Of a stretch of DNA of 36,110 nucleotides, positions 7,508-13,760 are shown piece after piece (within the stretch, counting starts at the first letter, position 1; every line of letters starts with the position of its first letter). The position numbers and the translations under genes are program-made. The stretch covers positions 1 through 36,110 of the forward strand of contig NZ_BCQP01000089.1 of NCBI RefSeq assembly GCF_001552135.1, written 5' to 3'. A model generated the notes under the pieces. The model worked only from the letters and a program-made list of their open reading frames with translations. It did no database searches and was not told the origin of the DNA. Origin of the DNA: Actinomadura chibensis NBRC 106107 (GTDB lineage: Bacteria > Actinomycetota > Actinomycetes > Streptosporangiales > Streptosporangiaceae).

Positions 7508-8848
7508 TTAGGCAGCGCCGGACGCGGTCAGGTGACGCCGGACAAGGCCATCCCAGTCGGGAGTCAGGTGGGCGTAGTCACGGGCGGCTTGCTCAGCCGC
7601 GGATTCAGGGACGTAGACCGACCGGGCCCGGTGCCAGGAGCCGTCTTGCCCAGCCACCACGCACACCCCCGGAGTCTCGGCGGGGGTGGCACGGGCGGCG
7701 TCCAGCGCGGCCGGGTCGAGGTCGCCGAGCGTCATGTTCGCGGTTTCCGGATCGTTGACCCGATGGCACACCCGCCCGGACAACTGCGCACGCAACGCGG
7801 TGACCCCTGGTCCCAGGTCGGACCCGATGCGCTGCCCGCACACCACCAGGTGGATGGCGAAGGCGCGGCCGAGCTGGGCGAGCCGCAGCAGGGCGGTAGC
7901 TGTCCTGGAGACCTCGTCTTTCTCAGACTTGTCGGCCATCAGGAACAGTTCGGCGACCTCGTCCACCAGGACGATGACGGGCACCGGCCGCAGCGGTTCG
8001 GGAAGCGTCCACACGTTCCGAGCCCCGTGGGCGCGGCAATCGGCCATGCGGGTCTCTACTTCGCCGATCAGGTCGGCCAGCAGGTCGACCGACTCTTTGC
8101 GGGTGGTCGCCAGGGCCGAGAGCCGAGGCGCGTACGGAGTGAACTCGACACCGCCCTTAAGGTCGAACCCCACCAACGCGACAGGCTGTGGAGCTAACCC
8201 CTTGATCAGCGCATTGGCCAGGTTCGACTTGCCTGACTGCGTCGCGCCAGCGTTCAACCAGTGGGGGACCGTCCGAAAGTCGATCACCCAGTCGTGCCCG
8301 TTTTCCAGCTTGCCGGGACGCACCCGCAGCAGTTCGCCGGTTTCGGGTTCGGTGGCCACGTCCACCAGTGGGTCGCGCATCGTCGCCCACAGAGTGACGA
8401 AGCCGGGCCGCACATCGACCACGCGCACTGAGTGAACCCGCCAGGCGTGCGCGATCCCCTCGGCCGCGCGTTCGTAGTCGGCCGGGACCTGCCCGTCATG
8501 CAGCCGAAGCCGCATCCGCCACCCGAGCCGAGTAGGCCGAAGCACACCCAGACGGGGCGCGCGCTCGACGTCGACTCGCCGCACCCGCCGCCGCTGCTGG
8601 ACCACGGTCGCGGCGGACCGAGATGCCGACCCGACGACAGGGACGGCGTCCAGGGTGAGGCGGAACCGCCGCCGGTTGCGGGTGAGCTTGCACCCGGAGG
8701 CGACGTGATGCCAGGTCAGGTACACCAGCACCGCACGCGCCGGGAAGGCGATGCCGTACCAGAACGACACCGGGTGGAACCGGCGCCAGGCCCAGAGCCC
8801 GGCCGCCGCAGCGGCCAGGACCCCGAGCACCAGGACCATGTCAGTCAT
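7508..8848 (-). CDS. traB: TraB-type FtsK/SpoIIIE DNA translocase
   Basis: This 446-aa protein is the conjugation motor. Proteins of this class form membrane pores at hyphal contacts and pump double-stranded DNA after binding short repeated sites (clt). Residues 1-50 hold hydrophobic segments (VLVLGVLAAAAAGLWAW and an AVLVYLTW stretch). The motor has Walker A GATQSGKSN (201-209), Walker B VIVLVDEVAE (291-300) and a downstream RLAQLGRAFAIHLVVCGQR segment typical of FtsK-like ATPases. The C-terminal part (about 400-446, helical with TPDWDGLVRRHL) is the likely DNA-recognition winged helix. It begins 14 bp after the SCO3933-like gene. I did not find a convincing clt repeat cluster. Confidence 0.94.
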   Translation of the reverse strand: MTDMVLVLGVLAAAAAGLWAWRRFHPVSFWYGIAFPARAVLVYLTWHHVASGCKLTRNRRRFRLTLDAVPVVGSASRSAATVVQQRRRVRRVDVERAPRLGVLRPTRLGWRMRLRLHDGQVPADYERAAEGIAHAWRVHSVRVVDVRPGFVTLWATMRDPLVDVATEPETGELLRVRPGKLENGHDWVIDFRTVPHWLNAGATQSGKSNLANALIKGLAPQPVALVGFDLKGGVEFTPYAPRLSALATTRKESVDLLADLIGEVETRMADCRAHGARNVWTLPEPLRPVPVIVLVDEVAELFLMADKSEKDEVSRTATALLRLAQLGRAFAIHLVVCGQRIGSDLGPGVTALRAQLSGRVCHRVNDPETANMTLGDLDPAALDAARATPAETPGVCVVAGQDGSWHRARSVYVPESAAEQAARDYAHLTPDWDGLVRRHLTASGAA

Positions 8849-8862
8849 GACCGGGCCGCCGT

Positions 8863-9225
8863 TCAGGCCACGCCCGCCGAAGCGGACGGACCAGCAGGAC
8901 CGGTCGCCGAGACCGGCGCGATGCGGTCGGCGCGGAAGGCAACACCGAACCGCTTCTCACCACCCAGAACGGCCTCCCACGGGAAGGCCACCAGCCCGAC
9001 CGGCGTGACGATCTCCCCGATACCCACCGACTGGTCGCCGACCACCGCGACGTTGAGCAGGTCCACCCGCCCCGACTCATCGGCCGCCGACAGACCCACC
9101 GTGAACACGGTCTGGCCGTTGCGGTCGGTCTTCACCTCCCCCGTGTCCTGATTGACGACCTTGGGACGCGGCGCGGACACGCACACGAACGACAGCGCCG
9201 ACACGTCCACCGGAATGTTGCGCAT
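8863..9225 (-). CDS. SCO3933-family AICE protein
   Basis: A 120-aa protein first in the transfer/replication operon. The pattern MRNIPVDVSALSFVCVSAP, then KVVNQDTGEVKTDRNGQTVF and the end VTPVGLVAFPWE...GVAFRADRI matches the family named after SCO3933, found next to traB in many AICEs and described only as a regulatory protein. The fold looks like an all-beta domain (OB-like) with an alanine/glycine-rich tail. GAGAGGTG precedes the ATG. It is separated from the upstream regulator gene by 314 bp that carry a palindromic operator. Confidence 0.85.
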   Translation of the reverse strand: MRNIPVDVSALSFVCVSAPRPKVVNQDTGEVKTDRNGQTVFTVGLSAADESGRVDLLNVAVVGDQSVGIGEIVTPVGLVAFPWEAVLGGEKRFGVAFRADRIAPVSATGPAGPSASAGVA

Positions 9226-9539
9226 GCTGAATACACCTCTCGTCCGCCTGCTGAGCAGGCGTTATGGATCTGAGGGAGCACACACGCCATGGGACGGACG
9301 AGGTAGCATCAAAGCGCCAACTAGGGTGCTAACCGCATCCGGCCTGGGCGGGTCTCCCGCTCAGGCCACTTTCATTTGTGGCCTGTCTTGCCGTTCAAGA
9401 GCGGCTTTCCGCCCCTGAAATACGAAGAGCGTTCGTGTTGGGCCGTCACCTCCGCCAGGAGTGCTTCAGCGTCAACACGAACGCTACCCCGTACTCAGGG
9501 TTTCTGCTAGTACTTCAAGTACTAGGGCACGTACTTTTT
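9226..9539 (-). promoter_or_regulatory. Leader/control region of the traB-rep-xis-int operon
   Basis: This gene-free stretch lies between the regulator stop and the SCO3933-like start. It holds the 19-bp palindrome at 9507-9525, a GTACTT half-site at 9531, and two stem-loops: GCCTGgGCGGG/CCCGCtCAGGC (9342-9366) and AGGCCAC/GTGGCCT (9363-9384), which share bases and so are mutually exclusive. Mutually exclusive hairpins in a long leader suggest attenuation, but no leader peptide was found. No clear sigma-70 promoter could be assigned. Confidence 0.5.
9507..9525. promoter_or_regulatory. Perfect 19-bp palindromic operator
   Basis: CTAGTACTTCAAGTACTAG is symmetrical about 9516. Its core GTACTTCAAGTAC recurs with one mismatch at 11117-11129 and 11137-11149. 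The position in front of the transfer/replication operon and directly after the XRE gene suggests repression of that operon by the XRE protein. Confidence 0.75.
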
Positions 9540-10742
9540 CTACGCTCCCACCTTGTCGGCGAGTTCTCGCAGGTCAGAGGACGGCGGATCTTGCATGGTC
9601 AGCAGGTCGGACACGACCTGACGCACGATCCGGTGGTTCCGTATCTGCTCCGGCGTGATCGACTCGGCCTCCAGCAGCGCCGCAAGGGCTTCGTCGACCT
9701 GACGCCGCTGAGCGTGCGCCCGCGCCATGTCGATCTGCAGCCGCGCCCGACGCTCCCCGGACAAGGTCGAGGTGTCCACCTCGCCGCCCACTCGGAGAGC
9801 GTGACCGGCGTCCCCCAGCTCGACCGCCACGGCGACCTCATGAAGCGCGACGTTCGCCGGGCCGAACTCAGTGTTGTAGTCGTTGCGTCCGTCCCCCAGA
9901 CGTTCGGCGATCTCGCGAGCCCGCGCCAGATGCTCATACGCCACGTTCGCCTGATTCAGCCGCGAAGCCGCCACAGCCCGTTGCAGCGTCAACCCGCCCC
10001 ACAACGACATGGCTTCACGCTTGCCCTGGTCGACTAGGAACCACAGCGCCTCAGCAGCAGTCCGCGCGTTCTCCTCGACTTGGTCGAAGTGCCGCGCGCT
10101 CAGGAAGACGAACCCGAGCCGGAAGGCGCCGGCGGCCATCATCAGCGCATCGCCCGCACGCTCAGCCGACACGATGGCTCGGTCAGCGGCGATCCAGGCG
10201 GCCTCTGGCTCGCCGAGCTTGGACAACGCCGCCGAGCACGCCTGATAAGTCACCGCCAGCAGGTCGAACAACTCGGCCCGCCGCTCGTCCGGCGCTGATC
10301 GCACAGCCGACTCCAGCGCAGGCACAAGCCCACGCAGCAGATCCGCCAGCTCCAAGTACTGGCTCTCATGGGTCAGCTCCCAGGCCCGCTCCACCCGCGG
10401 CCTGATCTCTGCCGTAGGCGGGACGGGCGCCGAGTGCAGCATGGCCTGCAAGGAGTGAGCGCCCGAAAGGACGAGGCGCAGCCCAGCCGATCCCGGTTGC
10501 TCCTCGGTCGTCGCCGCAACCACTGGAGCCTCGGCCGCCAGCTCGGAGAGCGGTAGCTCCAGCACCTCGGCGACCTTTTCCAAGACCGACATCCGGTCGA
10601 CCTTGCGCACACCGCGCTCTACCTGGGACACCCAGGCAACCGACCGATCGACCAGCCGCGCGAGCTCTGGTTGAGACAACCCCCGCCGCTTGCGCTCCTG
10701 AGCGATCCGCCGCCCTAGGGCCCTCTGATACTCCGTGCTCAC
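9540..10742 (-). CDS. XRE-family regulator with TPR-like domain
   Basis: A 400-aa transcription regulator. The N-terminal helix-turn-helix is clear (LGRRIAQERKRRGLSQPELA, with a second helix RSVAWVSQVERG and the fingerprint VRKVDRMSVLEKVAEVL, residues about 8-60). Residues about 105-395 are a series of paired helices rich in alanine, typical of TPR-like sensor domains found in actinomycete regulators (AFRLGFVFLSARHFDQVEEN, AVAASRLNQANVAYEHLARA). The GTG start overlaps the ABM gene stop by four bases, so the two are co-translated. It lies between two sets of palindromic sites, and is the likely master repressor or activator of the element. The ligand is unknown. Confidence 0.9.
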   Translation of the reverse strand: MSTEYQRALGRRIAQERKRRGLSQPELARLVDRSVAWVSQVERGVRKVDRMSVLEKVAEVLELPLSELAAEAPVVAATTEEQPGSAGLRLVLSGAHSLQAMLHSAPVPPTAEIRPRVERAWELTHESQYLELADLLRGLVPALESAVRSAPDERRAELFDLLAVTYQACSAALSKLGEPEAAWIAADRAIVSAERAGDALMMAAGAFRLGFVFLSARHFDQVEENARTAAEALWFLVDQGKREAMSLWGGLTLQRAVAASRLNQANVAYEHLARAREIAERLGDGRNDYNTEFGPANVALHEVAVAVELGDAGHALRVGGEVDTSTLSGERRARLQIDMARAHAQRRQVDEALAALLEAESITPEQIRNHRIVRQVVSDLLTMQDPPSSDLRELADKVGA

Positions 10743-11047
10743 CGTTTCGTTCCCTTACCTACTTGGAGGTCCAACCAGTCGACCTCCACCGAGGCGAGCA
10801 GTTCCTGACGGGCAGCGAGGAAGCGCCGGGTGTGCTCTTGCTGCTCGTGCGCGTCGAACGCCGCCCGGTCCCGGTACAGCTCATAGAAGATCCGCTGTAG
10901 CGGTTGCCCGTCGACCTTGTGGACCGCGTAGACCAGAGTGCCCGGTTCCTCCGTCTCGATCTTTTCGACCGTATCGGCCACGAGCTGGTCGAACGCGCGG
11001 GCGTTCGCCTCATCCTTGCAGGTGAACCGGACCACCAAGCCGAACAT
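10739..11047 (-). CDS. Antibiotic-biosynthesis-monooxygenase (ABM)-fold protein
   Basis: A 102-aa dimeric alpha/beta-barrel type protein of the ABM/quinol monooxygenase family: MFGLVVRFTCKDEANARAFD, TEEPGTLVYAVHKVDGQP, IFYELYRDRAAFDAHEQQEH and the tail VEVDWLDLQ. The EPGT..Y..H and FYE.Y.d..A...H motifs are those of the family. AAGGAGG stands 6 bases before the ATG at 11047. It is first in a two-gene operon with the XRE regulator. Such pairs recur in actinomycete mobile elements; whether it makes or removes a signal (a small quinone or redox ligand) for the regulator is inference. Confidence 0.88.
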   Translation of the reverse strand: MFGLVVRFTCKDEANARAFDQLVADTVEKIETEEPGTLVYAVHKVDGQPLQRIFYELYRDRAAFDAHEQQEHTRRFLAARQELLASVEVDWLDLQVGKGTKR

Positions 11048-11080
11048 CGGCCCCCTCCTTCGTCGATCTCTACGAGACCA

Positions 11081-11150
11081 GTACTTATTGTGCGGCGCAA
11101 GTACGTGAAGTGGCTTGTACTTGAAATACTACACCAGTACTTTGAGTACC
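11081..11150. promoter_or_regulatory. Cluster of GTACTT-type inverted repeats in the divergent promoter region
   Basis: Three arrangements are visible: GTACTT and AAGTAC spaced by 12 bases (11081-11104), GTACTTGAAATAC (11117-11129) and GTACTTTGAGTAC (11137-11149). The last two match the core of the 9507 palindrome with one mismatch each. They lie between the start of the ABM/XRE operon and the rightward operon, as expected for autoregulation plus control of the divergent genes. Confidence 0.72.
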
Positions 11151-11235
11151 GATCGCGAGACCTTGCCTCTGATCAGCAAGATCACCGCGAGCCTCTAGCC
11201 GATCACCTCAATGAGGACCATCCGAAGGGACCTCG

Positions 11236-11640
11236 ATGTCTGTTCCACAAGACGCCCCATGGAGAGGCGCAGCGGACGCGCACCCAAGCCCACCGGCCGG
11301 GCAACGCAAGTGGCGGGACGGAGCAGTCGCCCTGATAGCCGAGCTGGACAGGCGCGGCCTTGTAGCCAAGCCGTGGGGCCAGGACGCCGTCATGGCCATG
11401 AACCCGGACGGGGAACCAGCACCCGACGACCCTCAAGGCCAGATGATGAGCCCCGGCTTGCGGCAGGAGGTCAGGTGCCGTCCGCACGGCCCGGACGGTG
11501 ACCTGTGGTGGCACTGGGTCTGGTCCGGCCCGACCCGCAACGCCGAGCCCGAGCTCGAACCGCTGTGTCCGCTGCGCGAACCCGAACGCGCCGCCGAGCG
11601 GATCGGCCGCGTCCTGGCCCTCGAAGGGGCGGATGGCTGA
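11236..11640 (+). CDS. AICE hypothetical protein (134 aa)
   Basis: The first gene of the rightward operon. Its pattern is KWRDGAVALIAELDRRGLVA, a charged helix, then a beta-rich part with CRPHGPDGDLWWHWVWSGP and a tail CPLREPERAAERIGRVLALE. The tryptophan-rich WWHWVW strand with a conserved PxxLCPL end occurs in small proteins downstream of regulators in many actinomycete elements, but no function is known to me. AAGGGA precedes the ATG. The stop shares one base with the next start (TGATG), showing tight coupling. Confidence 0.7.
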   Translation: MSVPQDAPWRGAADAHPSPPAGQRKWRDGAVALIAELDRRGLVAKPWGQDAVMAMNPDGEPAPDDPQGQMMSPGLRQEVRCRPHGPDGDLWWHWVWSGPTRNAEPELEPLCPLREPERAAERIGRVLALEGADG

Positions 11641-12041
11641 TGATCGATGAGTCCGCGCTGACGCTGAGGCTGTGGAGCCGCCGCGCCCACAGGTTCGTGC
11701 GATGGGTCAGCACCCGCGACCGCCACGACCGCCTGGCGATGTGGCACCTGGACCGCCTGGCCCTCGCGCTCACCGACCGGGGATGGCGCACGACCCGACG
11801 CTTCCACGTCTCCCCGACCACGCTCCGCGTCGCGCCCACCAACCACGCCCCGACCACGGCGGTGGAACTCACCGCCACCCACTTCGGCCGCTGGGTCTAC
11901 CTCGTCCGCGGAAGCGCCGCCCCCATCCCCTGCTCCGACGTCGCCAAGGCCGTCCCCGAAGTCGAACGCCTCATCTGGCGACGACTCAACGGCACCGACC
12001 CCGCGACGGTGGCGGTCACCGACCATGACCACCAACGGTGA
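11640..12041 (+). CDS. AICE hypothetical protein (133 aa)
   Basis: Second gene of the rightward operon, starting at the ATG of TGATG (MIDESALTLRLWSRRAHRFV). It is basic, with an early helix (RHDRLAMWHLDRLALALTDR) and later beta strands (HFGRWVYLVRGSAAPIP). I do not recognise a family. The open frame upstream of 11640 is a shadow of the preceding gene. The end overlaps the next gene by 17 bp, as is normal in compact phage- or plasmid-like operons. Confidence 0.65.
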   Translation: MIDESALTLRLWSRRAHRFVRWVSTRDRHDRLAMWHLDRLALALTDRGWRTTRRFHVSPTTLRVAPTNHAPTTAVELTATHFGRWVYLVRGSAAPIPCSDVAKAVPEVERLIWRRLNGTDPATVAVTDHDHQR

Positions 12042-12231
12042 CCGCCAGCGCGCCGCCCGAAGCCTCACCCACCAGTTCCCGGGCGTGAGCGCCTGGTACG
12101 GCGAACAAACCGGGGAGTTCTGGGCCATGGTGCCCCTGCGCACCGGCGTGTGCCTGCTGTCGGCCCCCGGCCTCCGGCAACTACGCGAACAGATCATCAG
12201 CGCAAGGACACACCCATGGCCCCACAGATGA
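12025..12231 (+). CDS. Small AICE hypothetical protein (68 aa)
   Basis: Third gene of the operon: RAARSLTHQFPGVSAWYGEQ, TGEFWAMVPLRTGVCLL, then LRQLREQIISARTH. The centre resembles a short beta-hairpin protein in which an aromatic strand (FWAMVP) packs on a terminal helix. No domain is recognised. It starts inside the end of the previous gene and overlaps the next start by 16 bp, so it depends on translational coupling. Confidence 0.6.
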   Translation: MTTNGDRQRAARSLTHQFPGVSAWYGEQTGEFWAMVPLRTGVCLLSAPGLRQLREQIISARTHPWPHR

Positions 12232-12623
12232 GCGGAAGCGACCACCACCCCAACCACTCAGACGTGACCGTCGACTGCCCGATGAGCTGCCTGGGCGTCC
12301 ACACCGTTGGCGACCTGATCGCCTTGCTGACCAGCACCGCCCGCAGCGCCATCCCCAACAACCCCACCCACCTCTCGCCCGCCTGGCCACCACACGAGAA
12401 CCACTTGCTGACCTGCCCGATCTCATGCCTGAAACTCTCGGCACGGATCACCAACGCCCTCCGCCACCACGACGCCGACGTCGAGAACATCGGCCAGCTC
12501 ATCCACATGCTCCGACACAACAAGCTGGGGGAGGTTCGCCACATCGGCCCCCGCCGCGTGAGCGAGGTCCACACAGCCCTTGTCGCCGGAGGCTTCAACA
12601 TGGGCTACTCCCACCCAACCTGA
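12216..12623 (+). CDS. Free-standing RNA polymerase alpha-CTD-like protein
   Basis: A 135-aa protein, last of the rightward operon. AAGGA lies 7 bases before the ATG at 12216. Residues 67-127 match the alpha C-terminal domain fold closely: ISCLKLSARITNALRHH aligns with the bacterial ELTVRSANCLK helix, NIGQL with IGDL, and GPRRVSEVHTAL with GKKSLTEIKDVL. By this alignment Arg77 and Asn80 sit where E. coli alpha Arg265 and Asn268 contact UP-element DNA. A weaker first copy (CPMSCLGVHTVGDLIALL, 21-38) precedes it, and both copies begin with CP[MI]SCL. It may bind DNA or mimic alpha to redirect polymerase; this is inference. A hairpin terminator follows. Confidence 0.75.
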   Translation: MAPQMSGSDHHPNHSDVTVDCPMSCLGVHTVGDLIALLTSTARSAIPNNPTHLSPAWPPHENHLLTCPISCLKLSARITNALRHHDADVENIGQLIHMLRHNKLGEVRHIGPRRVSEVHTALVAGGFNMGYSHPT

Positions 12624-12641
12624 GACCGCCCACCCGTAGAC

Positions 12642-12688
12642 GGCCCCTGGCAGCCTCCGGCCCACCGCCGAGCAGGAAGCCAGGGGCC
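12642..12688 (+). terminator. Hairpin after the rightward operon
   Basis: GGCCCCTGGC and GCCAGGGGCC form 10-bp perfect arms, 18 bp after the stop of the alpha-CTD-like gene. The loop is 27 nt and there is no T-run. Confidence 0.55.
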
Positions 12689-13053
12689 GCCGCATGCCCA
12701 CGAGACCTAGGCTCAGCCGAGCTACCCGATCCCTGGATGAGAACTTTCTCTACGTCTTCAAGGGCGCCCCGCTGGCGCGGGTCGCCGGGCGGCCGCGCCC
12801 GGCTCTGCGAGCCGGGCATGCGGCCTGTCCCGTCCGGTCCCGTCTCGCGCCGCCGTGCACGGCCGCCCACGAGCGCGGCACGACAAACGAAAGATCATGA
12901 TCTAAGCGCGCCGAACGCTGAATAGCGACCAAGTTGGCATGAACCAGGAAGACGTGACTTGTCAGAACAACAGCTTGTGAGTCTCAGCAATCGATACACT
13001 CTGCCAACTTCCTAGTGCTTCCCCGCAAGGGTGTCAGTCTGAAGGAGGCTAGT
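12689..13053. other. Gene-poor stretch with two palindromes
   Basis: No convincing gene is seen. It holds a tight hairpin GCCCGGCTC-tgc-GAGCCGGGC (12797-12817), a 12-bp palindrome AGATCATGATCT (12892-12903), and a more AT-rich segment (about 12895-13020) that probably contains the promoter of the following membrane-protein gene. These features also fit an origin or transfer site, which must lie somewhere in the element. Confidence 0.45.
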
Positions 13054-13302
13054 GTGCGTCTGCGTTGGGCTATCCCATTGCCGGGGCCGTTCTCTCTCGG
13101 GGGAGGCATTCCCCTTGGCGGAAGGAAAGGCAATGCCGGGTGTGGTGCTCTGCTGATTGCCCCCTTCATCCTATTCTGGTGGATTTTGGTCGCCGAGGTA
13201 TGGCTCCTATGGTGGTCCATCAAGATCTGGTGGCTACTGGTCCTCTTCATCAGGCACCGGAGTACTGGGCAGTCGATGCCGCGGCAGCACGGTTGGTGGT
13301 GA
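13054..13302 (+). CDS. Small membrane protein of the element (82 aa)
   Basis: AAGGAGG five bases before the GTG at 13054 gives a very good start (VRLRWAIPLPGPFSLGGG). The RWxxPLPGPF opening followed by a glycine-rich turn is a recurrent theme in small actinomycete membrane proteins of mobile elements. Two tryptophan-rich hydrophobic stretches follow: GALLIAPFILFWWILVAEVW and LLWWSIKIWWLLVLFI. The tail is basic. The function is unknown; it might act in entry exclusion or as a membrane effector, but nothing proves this. Confidence 0.65.
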   Translation: MRLRWAIPLPGPFSLGGGIPLGGRKGNAGCGALLIAPFILFWWILVAEVWLLWWSIKIWWLLVLFIRHRSTGQSMPRQHGWW

Positions 13303-13355
13303 ACGTCAGCGGCCGAAGAGCGCCCTGTGAGTAAGAGCGGTTGCGCGAGCTCGAA

Positions 13356-13460
13356 CCAGGGGGCTGCGCCGCCCCCTGGACCCCCGCGAGCCGGGGTGCT
13401 CGTTCGCGCGAGACTGTCCGTCACGGGGTTGCGCGCCGTTCGCGCGAACGAGCACCCCGG
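13356..13460. repeat. Nested inverted repeats, candidate replication/transfer site
   Basis: A 9-bp-arm hairpin (13356-13379, CCAGGGGGC/GCCCCCTGG) is followed by a 21-bp perfect inverted repeat, arms 13391-13411 and 13440-13460, around a 28-nt spacer. The larger structure is far beyond a normal terminator. It lies in a gene-free 458-bp stretch (13303-13760) between the small membrane protein and the ATPase, and no other gene is seen there. Possible roles are the single- or double-strand origin, a clt-like site or a bidirectional terminator. Confidence 0.6.
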
Positions 13461-13760
13461 ACCGGTCGGCGCAAAGTGCTGAGCCTCGCTAGGCGGGTCC
13501 TAATGGCGGTCTTGGCAAGCCTGGACGAGGGCGGGACCCAAGTGCCTCGTGAGGGTTGCTCAGCAGGTCAGCGGATGGATCTGGATGGGTGCAGATCTTA
13601 TTCTTGAAGCTCGCAATGACGTGAGGCTCGTGATGAAGGCTCAGCAGCTTCCAGGTTGCAGGCCCTTGAGTGCGCACTGACTGGCTGATATCGCAAGCCC
13701 GGCGGTCGTCCTATCCAAACTAGAAGAACGTTTGGTGACGCAGACCAATTGAGAAGAAGC

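Noticed and set aside
9540..11047. Toxin-antitoxin interpretation of the XRE/ABM pair
   Set aside because: The ABM fold is not a known toxin, the regulator is far too large for a typical antitoxin, and the operator layout fits element control better.
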